This document shows, piece by piece, positions 17,245 through 26,255 of a stretch of DNA of 64,000 nucleotides. How positions within the stretch are numbered: the stretch's first letter is position 1; each line of letters begins with the position of its first letter. Source of the DNA: JAJPHW01 sp963799065 (lineage in GTDB: Bacteria > Acidobacteriota > Terriglobia > Terriglobales > Acidobacteriaceae); assembly GCA_963799065.1 (NCBI GenBank), contig CAWCVJ010000003.1, positions 1,212,782 to 1,276,781 on the forward strand, written 5' to 3'. Below the pieces are notes generated by a model that searched no databases, was not told where the DNA came from, and worked only from the letters and a program-made list of their open reading frames with translations. Position numbers and translations under genes: made by a program.

Positions 17245-18213
17245 ATGGATGACACAGCCGGCCACGAATCAGAGTCGCAGGTTGCGGAGCCCGTCTGTTC
17301 GCAATGGCAGCGCCTCATCGAGGGCGCGATCGGCGTCTTTGTTCTTGGCGTCGCAGCGTTAAGTCTCCATTATTATTGGCCGCCGTCGCGCGGGGACGTG
17401 CGCGCCGAAGTCCAGCAATTGAAGAATGAAGTCGCGGACTTGCGCCAGGAGCAAGCTATGCCCGCGATGGTACTCAACCGCTATCGCAATTCCATCTGCT
17501 ACATCTATGGCGTCTACAACGTTGGATTCCCCGGCCGCAAGCCTTCGCTACGAGCTCGCGTTTCCGGCACAGGATTTGTCGTAGCCCAAGGTTTGCTCGC
17601 AACCAATCGGCACGTCGCCCAACCCTGGGTCGGAGATCCCGATGCCGCAACTCTGATCGAACAAGGGGCGCAGCCGAAGCTCGAAAAGCTGGTCGCGTTC
17701 TTCCCCGGCCTGCCCAATCCCCTAAACATCACGCCCAGTGCATGGTCAGACCAGGGTGACTTAGCCGTCGTAAAGATTGAAGACGGCCAGGCGGCCGCCA
17801 CGTTACGAAGTGTTCCTTTATCCGACATCCAGCCCGCGCCCGGAGAACTCGTGACGGTTGTTGGATATCCGATGGGCGTTCTGGGCATGATCGCGAAGTC
17901 GCCGCAGGCGATCTACGAGCGCCTCGCATTCCGTCACGATGACATCGGAGTCGCCAACGAACTATCGGCGCTGTCGCTAATCCGTCCGTCGGCCACGTGC
18001 GGCCATCTGGGAGACGTCGTGGGCGACAAACTCATTTATGACGCGCCCACCGCGCACGGGGGCAGCGGCGGCCCGGTGTTCAACGCCCGCGGCGAAGCCA
18101 TTGGAATCAACTCCGCCTTCATGGACGGCTTCTCGGGCGGTACACTGGGCATCTCGGTACAAGCGCTCAAACCGCTTGTGCAAGCCGCGCAGGCCCGCGA
18201 CGCCTCTCATTAA
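17245..18213 (+). CDS. Membrane-anchored trypsin-like serine protease
   Basis: A 322-residue protein with one membrane segment at residues 25-44, a short coiled coil (50-70), then a chymotrypsin-fold protease with catalytic triad H123 (TNRHV), D172 (QGDLAVVKI) and S274 (GGSGGP). The orientation suggests a periplasmic or extracytoplasmic protease domain. It resembles the Deg/HtrA clan without a PDZ domain. Role unknown: possibly stress-related proteolysis. It converges with the queA remnant, four bases apart. Confidence 0.88.
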   Translation: MDDTAGHESESQVAEPVCSQWQRLIEGAIGVFVLGVAALSLHYYWPPSRGDVRAEVQQLKNEVADLRQEQAMPAMVLNRYRNSICYIYGVYNVGFPGRKPSLRARVSGTGFVVAQGLLATNRHVAQPWVGDPDAATLIEQGAQPKLEKLVAFFPGLPNPLNITPSAWSDQGDLAVVKIEDGQAAATLRSVPLSDIQPAPGELVTVVGYPMGVLGMIAKSPQAIYERLAFRHDDIGVANELSALSLIRPSATCGHLGDVVGDKLIYDAPTAHGGSGGPVFNARGEAIGINSAFMDGFSGGTLGISVQALKPLVQAAQARDASH

Positions 18214-18217
18214 CGCC

Positions 18218-19289
18218 TCATTCCAGGAACATACAATCGCCGTAAGAGTAAAACCGATATCGTTCCTCGACCGCGTGCCGATAAGCGCGCAACACATTTT
18301 CCTGCCCGGCAAATGCACAGACCATCATCAGCAAGCTGGACTTCGGCAAATGAAAATTCGTGAGTAATGCCGACACCACCTTGAACTTGTATCCGGGATA
18401 AATGAAGATGTCAGCTTCGCTCTGGCCGGCAGCAATTTTTCCTGCGATTCCAGCATGCTCCAGTGTGCGTACCGTCGTAGTGCCGATCGCCACGATGCGC
18501 CGGTTTTGGTGGCGGGCGCGATTGATCTTTTCCGCTGCGTCGTGCGAAATACTGTAGACCTCGCGATGCAGTGTGTGATCCTCCACGCGCTCGGCACGCA
18601 CCGGCTGAAACGTTCCCAGCCCCACATGCAGGGTTACCGTGGTTCGCTCGATCTTACGTTCGTCTAATCGGGCGAGAACTTCCGAAGTGAAGTGCAAACC
18701 CGCCGTCGGCGCCGCAACCGAGCCGCGTTCGCGTGCAAAGACGGTCTGGTAGCGACCACGGTCTTCGGCGTGATCTTCGCGGGCGATGTATGGCGGAAGC
18801 GGAATGTGGCCGATTTTGTCGAGCCGGTCGAAGAAGTCGACAACGGGATCGAACTCGATCTGACGCTCGCCGAACTCGCCGCGCGCCGTCACCGTGGCGA
18901 ATAGCTCTTCGGGGTTTGCACTGCAACTTAGTACGAGGCGCTCGCCAACGTCGATCCTGCCACCGGGACGCACCAGGCAAGTCCATCGATTTGGGGTGTT
19001 TGGAAAGTTGCCGGAGTAGAAACACCTCGACTTTACCGGAGGGAGCGTTTCTGATCTGCTTCCTGTGTACGCCGAGCCGCCGTCCCAACAGTCTTGCTGG
19101 AATGACTCTTGAGTCGTTGAACACCGCGAGATCCGTGGGTCGCAACAGGGAAGGGAACTCGCGAAAAAAGGCGTCGCGAAGCTCACCGCTGCGAGACACT
19201 CGCAACATGCGGGAAGCCGCCCGATCGGCGAGAGCTTCCTGCGCGATGAGCTCTTTCGGTAATGCGAAATCGAAGTCGGAGACTAACAA
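18218..19289 (-). pseudogene. queA: queA (tRNA ribosyltransferase-isomerase), interrupted by a frameshift
   Basis: QueA makes epoxyqueuosine in tRNA from preQ1-tRNA and S-adenosylmethionine. The first third is read in one frame from the ATG at 19289 (MLVSDFDFALPKELIAQ..., then GKVEVFLLRQL) and the rest in the +1 frame to the stop at 18218 (RPGGRIDVGERLVL..., AAPTAGLHFT, GTFQPVR, TTVRTLE, NFHLPKSSLLMMV). The switch falls between about 18983 and 19010, in a stretch containing CCCC, AAA and TTT runs. Together the parts give a full-length protein of about 356 residues. Either the gene has lost its function by a one-base change, or the read is wrong at a homopolymer. Confidence 0.85.
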
Positions 19290-19314
19290 GATTGGGATTA
19301 TAGATCGGGGAACG

Positions 19315-22300
19315 CTAGTTCACGGCGACAGCCGCTGCGGAAACCTCGCCCGACAAATTTTCCAGTAGGGTTTCGATGCCTTGCAGAATTTCGCCAGCGT
19401 CGGTTTCCTTGAGCAAGAAACGCAGCGTTCCGTCAGGAGTGAATTTCGATCCGCGATGAGTGTTCACGAACTGGGCTAGCTTCAACGGGTCGATGGTCGC
19501 GTCTTTCTTGAACTTGACGGTCACGAGCTCTTTCTTGCGCTCGACGGCGATTGCGCCGATGCGCATAGCGAGCAATTTGAGAGTCGCGTAGTCGAGTAGG
19601 TTGCGTACCGCTGCGGGTGGCTCGCCGTATCGGTCTTCGAGTTCAGAGCCGACATCTGCCAACTGGCTCTCGGTTTCGACGCCGGCGATGCGTTTGTACA
19701 TGCGCAGGCGCTGATTTTCTTCGGCAATGTATTCGGCTGGAATGCGAATATTCAGTCCGAGATTGAGTTGAGTCTCGGCTTCGTCTGGCGCAGCTTCGCC
19801 TTTTAGTTCGCGCACCGCCCGATCCAGCATCTGCGTATACAGTTCAAAGCCGATGGCCTCGATTTGTCCACTCTGTTCGCCTCCGAGCAGGTTGCCCGCG
19901 CCTCGCAATTCCAGATCGAGCGCGGCAATCTTGAACCCTGCGCCGAGGTCGGAAAACTCTTTGAGGGCTGCCAGCCGACGACGTGCAATCGGCGTAAGCT
20001 CGACATCCTGCGGGATTAATAAATATGCATACGCGCGACGATTCGAACGGCCGACGCGCCCCCGCAACTGATATAGCTCTGAAAGTCCAAGCCGGTCGGC
20101 ACGGTTGATCAGGATCGTATTGCACAGCGGGATGTCGAGGCCATTTTCAATGATCGTCGTCGAAACCAGGATATCGGCCTCGTGGTGCATGAACTTAAGC
20201 ATGATTTTCTCAAGCTCGCCCTCGCCCATTTGACCGTGTCCCACCAAAATTCGCGCCGAGGGTGCCAGCGTCTGCAACTTCGCGGCAATTTCCCAAATGC
20301 TTTCGACGCGATTGTGGACGAAATATATTTGTCCGCCGCGGCCGAGCTCCTGCTCCAGCGCCGATTGGATGAGCTTCTCATCCCAGCTCGCGACCACGGT
20401 CTGGATGGCCATTCGATCTTTCGGCGGCGTCTCGATTACGCTCATATCGCGCAGCCCGACCAGCGACATATGCAGCGTCCGCGGAATCGGCGTCGCAGAC
20501 ATGGTGAGTACGTCAACTTCTTTGCGCATCTGCTTCAGGCGTTCTTTGTGGCGAACGCCGAAGCGTTGCTCCTCATCGACGACAAGAAGTCCGAGGTCGG
20601 TGAACTTGATATCTTTCGAAAGCAACCGATGCGTTCCAATAAGAATGTCAACTTTGCCGGTGCCGACTTTTTCCAGGATTTCTTTCTGCTGTTTGGCGGT
20701 GCGAAAGCGGCTGATCATCTCTATGTTTACCGGGAACGCCGCGAAACGTTGCTTGAAGGTTTCGAAGTGCTGGAACGCCAGCACCGTCGTAGGAGCGAGC
20801 ACGGCCACCTGGCGATTGTCATTGACCGCCTTGAAAGCCGCGCGCATGGCGACTTCCGTCTTGCCATATCCGACGTCGCCGCAGAGCAGGCGATCCATCG
20901 GCTGCGACGATTCCATGTCACGTTTCACATCCGCGATCGCCATACCCTGGTCTTCGGTTTCGTTGTAGGGGAAGGCATCTTCGAATTCGTGCATCCACTG
21001 ATTGTCAGCGGAGAAGGCTTGCCCCTTGGCGGTCTTGCGTTCGGCATAGAGCTTCAGCAACTCGTCGGTCATGTCCGCCATGGCCTTGCGGACGCGGGCC
21101 TTGGTCTTGCTCCACGCCGCTGTTCCAAGATGATTGAGTTGCGGCTTGGCGCCCTCTGACGAACGATATTTCTGAATGAGATCGAGCCGCGTCAGCGGCA
21201 CGTAAAGCTTCGCGCCTTCGGCATATTCGAGCAGCATGTATTCCGCATTGCCATCGCCCTGATTGATTTCCTTCAAGCCCTGATACTGCGCGATGCCATG
21301 CTCGATGTGAACCACGTAATCGCCGACTTGCAAATCGCGGAAGTCGGAAAGAAATGCCGACACTTTGGACTTGCGCCGCTGCGGACGGGAGACCATCGCT
21401 TCCGATTCATCGAAGAGATCGCGCGCGCCGAAGATTGCAAGCTGCGCTTCCGGAATAATGACGCCATCGGGAATGTACGCCTTTACGAACGTTGATGTGA
21501 ATACTTCGCCCGTGAAGTATGCGGTTTCGTCGGCATAACTCTCCCCCGCGCGGGTGCGGCTTCCCAGTCGAAATGATTTCGCGTGATCGCTGAAAGCATC
21601 GGCCAGGCGTTCGACTTCACCCATATTCGGGACCGCCACGAGTACGCGCTTTTGCTCTGCCAACTGCTTGCCGGATTCTTCGATCAACGCCTCCATCGAG
21701 CCGTGGAAGCGTGGTGATGGTTGAGTGTTGAACTGAATTGGTGCCAGCAATTCGGGTCGTTCGACGCCGAGATGCTCAACATCTGCGCCGCGAAGGCCAG
21801 CCAACTTTTCCCACCAGGCATCGGGAGTCAGATACAACTCCTCTGGCCGAACTAGATTGCCGACGCCGCTCCGCTCATGAGCTTCCGCAACTTTCGACCA
21901 AACGTGATCGAACTCGCGCTTTAGACTTTCCGGTTCGTCGGCAATAACGGCGGCATTGGGCAGCAGGTCGAATACTTCTTGATTTGCGCCCGCGACCGGC
22001 GCATAAAACTCCCAGCCGGGGAAAACTGTGACGCCGCCCGCGCGAATCGTTTGTTCGACGATATCCTCTGCGCCGGCGATGCGCTTGCTGGAGAGTCGTG
22101 CGTGAATCGCTCCCAGCAGTTCTTCGCTGACTGGAGTTTCCGTCAGCGGGAGCAGAACAACTTCGTCCACGCCATCCGACGATCGCTGCGTGGCGGGATC
22201 GAATTTCTTGATTGTCTCCACTTCATCGCCGAAGAGTTCGATGCGCAGCGGGCGTTCGGCTTCCGGCGGATAGACATCGAGAATGCCACCACGCAGCGCG

Positions 22301-22854
22301 TACTCGCCTGGCATCTCGACTACATCGGAAGCGGTGTAGCCAACAGTGTTGAGGTGAGCGACCAGTGCGCTAGGGTCCAGCGATTCATTGCGACGAACAG
22401 TCTGGGCAAGCCCGGCATAATAATCAGCGGAGCGCAGGCGCAGTGCGCTGGCCGCAATCGGCGTCACCACAATAGAAACCGCGCCCGTCGCCAGCTTCCA
22501 CAGTGCGACCGCCCGTTCTTCCTGAATTTCTGGATGCGGCGATAGATTTTGAAACGGCAGTACGTCGTGCGATGGCAATAGAAGAATCGAGTCGGGATCG
22601 TTTCCACCGAGCAGTTCGTGGAATGACTGCATGAGCGGAATGAGGTCTTCGCCGACCTGATTGTTGGCCGCCACGACGATGAAAGGGCGTGCGGCAGCCT
22701 TTTGCAGCATCACCAGCAGCAGCGCTTTGGCGCTGGGCGTGAGTCCGGACACACGAATCCGCCCCGTGCTCTCTTTTAGGTGGGAGGCTGCACGCGAAAA
22801 GGCGGGAAGTTTTTCCACGTCCGCAAACAAATCGCGGACGAACGCTAAGGCCAT
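19315..22854 (-). CDS. mfd: Mfd, transcription-repair coupling factor
   Basis: An 1179-residue SF2 translocase that removes stalled RNA polymerase from DNA lesions and recruits UvrAB. The N-terminal UvrB-like modules come first, then the RNA-polymerase interaction domain (YVVHIEHGIAQYQGL), and the RecG-like motor with Walker A GDVGYGKT at 659-666, the DEEQRFG box, and the TRG motif region. The C-terminal TRCF domain (about 1030-1130) follows. Length is standard. It lies 25 bases before the queA gene and in the same orientation. Confidence 0.97.
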   Translation of the reverse strand: MALAFVRDLFADVEKLPAFSRAASHLKESTGRIRVSGLTPSAKALLLVMLQKAAARPFIVVAANNQVGEDLIPLMQSFHELLGGNDPDSILLLPSHDVLPFQNLSPHPEIQEERAVALWKLATGAVSIVVTPIAASALRLRSADYYAGLAQTVRRNESLDPSALVAHLNTVGYTASDVVEMPGEYALRGGILDVYPPEAERPLRIELFGDEVETIKKFDPATQRSSDGVDEVVLLPLTETPVSEELLGAIHARLSSKRIAGAEDIVEQTIRAGGVTVFPGWEFYAPVAGANQEVFDLLPNAAVIADEPESLKREFDHVWSKVAEAHERSGVGNLVRPEELYLTPDAWWEKLAGLRGADVEHLGVERPELLAPIQFNTQPSPRFHGSMEALIEESGKQLAEQKRVLVAVPNMGEVERLADAFSDHAKSFRLGSRTRAGESYADETAYFTGEVFTSTFVKAYIPDGVIIPEAQLAIFGARDLFDESEAMVSRPQRRKSKVSAFLSDFRDLQVGDYVVHIEHGIAQYQGLKEINQGDGNAEYMLLEYAEGAKLYVPLTRLDLIQKYRSSEGAKPQLNHLGTAAWSKTKARVRKAMADMTDELLKLYAERKTAKGQAFSADNQWMHEFEDAFPYNETEDQGMAIADVKRDMESSQPMDRLLCGDVGYGKTEVAMRAAFKAVNDNRQVAVLAPTTVLAFQHFETFKQRFAAFPVNIEMISRFRTAKQQKEILEKVGTGKVDILIGTHRLLSKDIKFTDLGLLVVDEEQRFGVRHKERLKQMRKEVDVLTMSATPIPRTLHMSLVGLRDMSVIETPPKDRMAIQTVVASWDEKLIQSALEQELGRGGQIYFVHNRVESIWEIAAKLQTLAPSARILVGHGQMGEGELEKIMLKFMHHEADILVSTTIIENGLDIPLCNTILINRADRLGLSELYQLRGRVGRSNRRAYAYLLIPQDVELTPIARRRLAALKEFSDLGAGFKIAALDLELRGAGNLLGGEQSGQIEAIGFELYTQMLDRAVRELKGEAAPDEAETQLNLGLNIRIPAEYIAEENQRLRMYKRIAGVETESQLADVGSELEDRYGEPPAAVRNLLDYATLKLLAMRIGAIAVERKKELVTVKFKKDATIDPLKLAQFVNTHRGSKFTPDGTLRFLLKETDAGEILQGIETLLENLSGEVSAAAVAVN

Positions 22855-22899
22855 CGCAACATGATTTTAGCAGCAGTGGCACACCCTAACTATTCGCCG

Positions 22900-22946
22900 G
22901 TCATCCCGAAGCGCCCGCGTTCTTTCCAGCGGGCCGAGGGATCTGG
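22900..22946 (+). repeat. Variant of the interspersed repeat with an internal hairpin
   Basis: Starts GTCATCCCGA and ends CGAGGGATCTG, the same ends as the tails seen at 26229-26255 and in the ribosomal cluster, with CCCGC/GCGGG forming a stem inside. It lies in the spacer between mfd and the DUF427 gene. Confidence 0.6.
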
Positions 22947-23019
22947 CGTGTACCCCCTGCGAGAGTCAGCGCGCAGCTTTGTGCGTCCTTTAGCCGCTCC
23001 GCAGAATCAAACAGTCATT

Positions 23020-23304
23020 ATGGCGAAAGCAATTTGGGAAGGCACAGTTCTCGCGGAGTCCGATAAGACTATCGAAGTCGAAAGCAATCAATATTTTCCT
23101 CCAGACTCAATCAAGGCGGAGCACTTCAAGCCCAGCCCCACGCACTCGATCTGCCCGTGGAAGGGCACGGCCAGCTACTACAACGTCGAAGTGAATGGGA
23201 AGAAAAATCCCGATGCCGCATGGTTCTATCCCGAGCCCAAGTCGGCGGCCAGTAACATCAAGGGCTATGTCGCGTTTTGGAAGGGCGTAAAAGTGGAGAA
23301 GTAA
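23020..23304 (+). CDS. DUF427 domain protein
   Basis: A 94-residue protein of the DUF427 family (MAKAIWEGTVLAESD..., with the family signature S-x-C-P-W-K-G-T-A-S-Y-Y at about residues 43-54 and a C-terminal AFWKGVKVEK). The reading frame extends upstream to 22861 through a repeat, but the conserved domain begins at the ATG at 23020. The role of the family is unknown; the fold is beta-rich and members occur alone or as tandem domains. Confidence 0.9.
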   Translation: MAKAIWEGTVLAESDKTIEVESNQYFPPDSIKAEHFKPSPTHSICPWKGTASYYNVEVNGKKNPDAAWFYPEPKSAASNIKGYVAFWKGVKVEK

Positions 23305-23310
23305 CTTCCC

Positions 23311-23739
23311 TCAACCCATCTTCTTCCCGGTGTGTAGCGTGATAAGCCATGCGAGCACGGCCCATATGCCGGGGATAGCCGTCAGCGCGAGCGAGAACCA
23401 GAGTCCAGCCCGGAATAAATCTTTTCGCGGACTTCCGCGGTAAGCAGCTACATCCACCACCCATCCGAGGGTGAAACATAGGTTCGCCATAATTCCGTAC
23501 AGAACTGGTCCGACGAACATGAGGATGGGTTCTTCGAAGTCTATCCCTGGCTTCACTGACGCGCTTCCGGCCGTCATTACAAGCCACCAAGTCACAGTCC
23601 CGACAATCCCAACCCACAGATTATAGCGAAGACGTCGCTGTTCCCACCATCGGATGATGTCCTTGCGCGTGCTAGTCGATTCCCGGTTGAACGCCCGTTG
23701 ATCCGACCTATCCGCATTCGGGGCAGTGTCCGCAATCAT
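23311..23739 (-). CDS. Small membrane protein of unknown function
   Basis: A 142-residue protein with four hydrophobic segments (about residues 42-58, 70-90, 112-132) after a charged N-terminus with EQRRLRYN. I do not recognise a named family. It converges with DUF427 (6 bases between stops). Possibly a small membrane protein conserved in acidobacteria. Confidence 0.7.
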   Translation of the reverse strand: MIADTAPNADRSDQRAFNRESTSTRKDIIRWWEQRRLRYNLWVGIVGTVTWWLVMTAGSASVKPGIDFEEPILMFVGPVLYGIMANLCFTLGWVVDVAAYRGSPRKDLFRAGLWFSLALTAIPGIWAVLAWLITLHTGKKMG

Positions 23740-23868
23740 GGCCGAATTCTAACAGCTGGCCTCCGACTGCGGCTCCGCTGCACAGCCACGCACTAATCCC
23801 TTGCGTTAATCCAGTCTCGGTATATACTTCCTGTGATTCCTAAGCGGCCCCGCAGGAGGCTATTTGTC

Positions 23869-24975
23869 ATGGGCTTAGTTTTCATTCGTATCGTTTTTAT
23901 AGCGTTTGTCTCCGCAACTTGTTATTTGATTCGGCCATTCAGCCTGCCCGCGACCTGGGACGCGAGTCTCGGCGTCATCCTGGGCGTGGGCATCGTGATC
24001 TTCGAGTGGCAACTGCGCCGCATGAGCCTCAAGCGCCTGATTGGCGCGGCCATTGGCAGCATCCTGGGAATTTTCGGCGCGTACCTCTTCGCGCTCGTCA
24101 TCCGCAACAGCATCGCCCCTGGCGCGACGCAGAGCTTTCTGCAAATCATGGTCATGTTGCTGATGGCCTACGTCGGATTGGTGGTCGGCGCGAATAAGGG
24201 CGACATGCTGAATCTCTCCGCGATGGGAGGCGTTTTTGGCGGCGAGAAGATGGGGCGCAAGAGCTTCAAGATTCTCGATACCAGCGTCATCATCGACGGC
24301 CGCATCGCCGACATCGCCGAAACTGGCTTTCTGGATGGCGTGATCGTCATCCCGCAATTTGTGTTGCGCGAACTGCAACTCGTGGCTGACTCTGCCGATT
24401 CGCTAAAGCGCAATCGCGGACGCCGCGGGTTAGACGTGCTTCAAATCTTGCAGAAGATGGCATCCGTGCAAATTCAAATTATCGAGGACGATTTTCCCGC
24501 CGTCCGCGAAGTCGATCTTAAACTTATCGAACTAGCCAAGGTTTATGAAGGCAAGATCGTCACCAACGATTTCAATCTCAACAAAGTCGCGCAGCTGCAA
24601 GGCGTCGAAGTCCTAAACATCAACGAGCTGGCGAATTCGCTAAAGCCGATCGTGCTGCCCGGCGAGATCATGAAAGTATTCATCCTCAAAGAAGGAAAAG
24701 AATACAACCAGGGCGTGGCCTACCTGGACGACGGAACCATGGTGGTAGTCGACAACGCGCGCAAGATGATTGGCAAGACGATTGATGTCTCGGTGACTTC
24801 GGTGCTCCAAACCACTGCTGGCAAAATGATTTTCGGCAAGTGGGATGAGCGCGCGATGCCGCGGCCTGAACTCCGTAACGAAATGCGCGCCGCAGTAGGT
24901 GGAAACGGGAGCGGCTTATCGGTATCCGAGCCACGCAAGCCCTCGCCTATGCTCGCCGAGCGTCCCGCCGAGTAG
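23869..24975 (+). CDS. PIN-TRAM domain membrane protein (YacL-like)
   Basis: A 368-residue protein. The ATG at 23869 has an AGGAGG nine bases upstream, which favours it over the GTG 12 codons before. Four hydrophobic segments fill residues 1-120. A PIN nuclease domain follows (ILDTSVIIDGRIADI with the catalytic D residues, ending GKIVTNDFNLNKVAQLQGV), then a TRAM domain at about 265-330 that may bind RNA. This is the YacL architecture. It precedes ispD by 36 bases, an arrangement seen in many bacteria, suggesting an operon. Confidence 0.93.
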   Translation: MGLVFIRIVFIAFVSATCYLIRPFSLPATWDASLGVILGVGIVIFEWQLRRMSLKRLIGAAIGSILGIFGAYLFALVIRNSIAPGATQSFLQIMVMLLMAYVGLVVGANKGDMLNLSAMGGVFGGEKMGRKSFKILDTSVIIDGRIADIAETGFLDGVIVIPQFVLRELQLVADSADSLKRNRGRRGLDVLQILQKMASVQIQIIEDDFPAVREVDLKLIELAKVYEGKIVTNDFNLNKVAQLQGVEVLNINELANSLKPIVLPGEIMKVFILKEGKEYNQGVAYLDDGTMVVVDNARKMIGKTIDVSVTSVLQTTAGKMIFGKWDERAMPRPELRNEMRAAVGGNGSGLSVSEPRKPSPMLAERPAE

Positions 24976-25011
24976 CCGCTGCCCGCGAATCTTATATACT
25001 CAAGCTCCGGC

Positions 25012-25740
25012 ATGAAGGTTACAGTCATTATTCCTGCAGCGGGGCTGGGTACGCGGATGACGGCGGCATCGGCTCCAGCGAAGAAACCGATCCCGAGCAA
25101 GCAGTTCATAGAAATCGGCGGGACTCCGATTCTCATTCACACGCTGCGGAAATTCGCTGCGCTGGATGAAGTCTCTCAAATTGTCGTCGCGCTGCGTGAG
25201 CCGGAAATCGTACCCTTCACTGCGGGACTCGCCGCGGGTTACAAAATGCTCGCGCAGAGGGTTCGCTGCGTGATCGGCGGTGAACGTCGACAAGATTCTG
25301 TTAGCAACGCCCTCGACTCGATCCACGCTCAGCCCGATGACATCGTACTCGTGCATGATGCCGTACGGCCTTTCGTCAGCGCAGAAATCATTCGAGATGT
25401 GATTCATGCAGCGCAAAAACACGGCGCGGCCATTGCCGGAGTTCCAGCCATCGATACGGTGAAACAAGTCGAGCGCACCGCGGATGGCGCGCTGATTACT
25501 GGAACTTTGCCGCGCGAGCGAATTGTAATGGCGCAGACGCCGCAAGGATTTCGCTTTGAGGTAATTTCACGAGCGTTCGCGGAAGCGAACAAAGACAGCT
25601 TTCATGGAACGGACGAGGCTTCGCTAGTGGAGCGCCTCGACCACGAAGTCGCCGTCGTGATGGGATCGCCGCGCAATATAAAAATCACCACTCCGCTGGA
25701 CATGGAGCTGGCGGAATTCTTCCTGAAGCTGTCTTCCTAA
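25012..25740 (+). CDS. ispD: IspD, 2-C-methyl-D-erythritol 4-phosphate cytidylyltransferase
   Basis: A 242-residue nucleotidyltransferase of the MEP isoprenoid pathway, converting MEP and CTP to CDP-methylerythritol. The nucleotide-binding start IIPAAGLGTRM, the GGERRQDSVSNAL segment and VHDAVRPFV are the family signatures. Normal length. It is followed after four bases by ispF. Confidence 0.96.
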   Translation: MKVTVIIPAAGLGTRMTAASAPAKKPIPSKQFIEIGGTPILIHTLRKFAALDEVSQIVVALREPEIVPFTAGLAAGYKMLAQRVRCVIGGERRQDSVSNALDSIHAQPDDIVLVHDAVRPFVSAEIIRDVIHAAQKHGAAIAGVPAIDTVKQVERTADGALITGTLPRERIVMAQTPQGFRFEVISRAFAEANKDSFHGTDEASLVERLDHEVAVVMGSPRNIKITTPLDMELAEFFLKLSS

Positions 25741-25744
25741 CACT

Positions 25745-26215
25745 ATGAGCATGAGAATCGGTTACGGATTCGATTCGCACGAATTCAAACCCGGCGTGAC
25801 GCTGAAGATCGGCGGAGTAACGCTGCCGCACTCGAGCGGATTGAGCGGCCACTCCGACGGAGATGTACTGCTCCACGCCGTCACGGACGCCTTGCTGGGC
25901 GCGGTTGCAGCCCCGGACATAGGGTCATTGTTTCCGCCAAGCGATCCAAAGTGGAAGGGCGCCGATTCGGCCGTTTTTTTGCGAGAAGCTCTGAAGTGGG
26001 TGAAAGCTGCCGGGTTCGCCATTGCGAACATAGATTCGACTTTAGTCCTGGCGGCGCCGAAAATCGGGCCGCACTCAACGGCTATCCGCGAACGCGTCGC
26101 GGAACTGCTGGGCATTTCTCTGGACTGCGTCGGCGTCAAAGCCAAGACACCCGAAGGCCTCGGCACGGATAACACCGCCATCGCTCACGCGGTGGTCTTG
26201 CTCGAAAAAATTTAG
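25745..26215 (+). CDS. ispF: IspF, 2-C-methyl-D-erythritol 2,4-cyclodiphosphate synthase
   Basis: A 156-residue MEP-pathway cyclase. Metal ligands are visible in GYGFDSHEF and LSGHSDGDVLLHAVTDALLGA; the C-terminal GVKAKTPEGLGT segment binds the cytidine of the substrate. The start may be the ATG at 25745 or the one two codons later. It is adjacent to but not fused with ispD. A copy of the interspersed repeat begins 14 bases after its stop. Confidence 0.96.
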   Translation: MSMRIGYGFDSHEFKPGVTLKIGGVTLPHSSGLSGHSDGDVLLHAVTDALLGAVAAPDIGSLFPPSDPKWKGADSAVFLREALKWVKAAGFAIANIDSTLVLAAPKIGPHSTAIRERVAELLGISLDCVGVKAKTPEGLGTDNTAIAHAVVLLEKI

Positions 26216-26228
26216 CCGCCCATGTTTT

Positions 26229-26255
26229 GTCATTCCGAGCGAAGCGAGGAATCTC
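26229..26255 (+). repeat. Short copy of the interspersed repeat, supplying the recQ stop codon
   Basis: A 27-base copy of the conserved tail (begins GTCATTCCGAGCG, ends GGAATCTC). It lies after ispF. Read on the other strand it encodes the last residues of RecQ (RDSSLRSE) and provides its TGA. No partner hairpin arm is present. Confidence 0.75.

Noticed and set aside
18983..19010. Programmed frameshift in queA
   Set aside because: No known shift signal is evident and QueA is not known to need one; kept as a frameshift or sequencing error.
22861..23019. N-terminal extension of the DUF427 protein
   Set aside because: The extra codons run through a repeat and are not part of the conserved domain.
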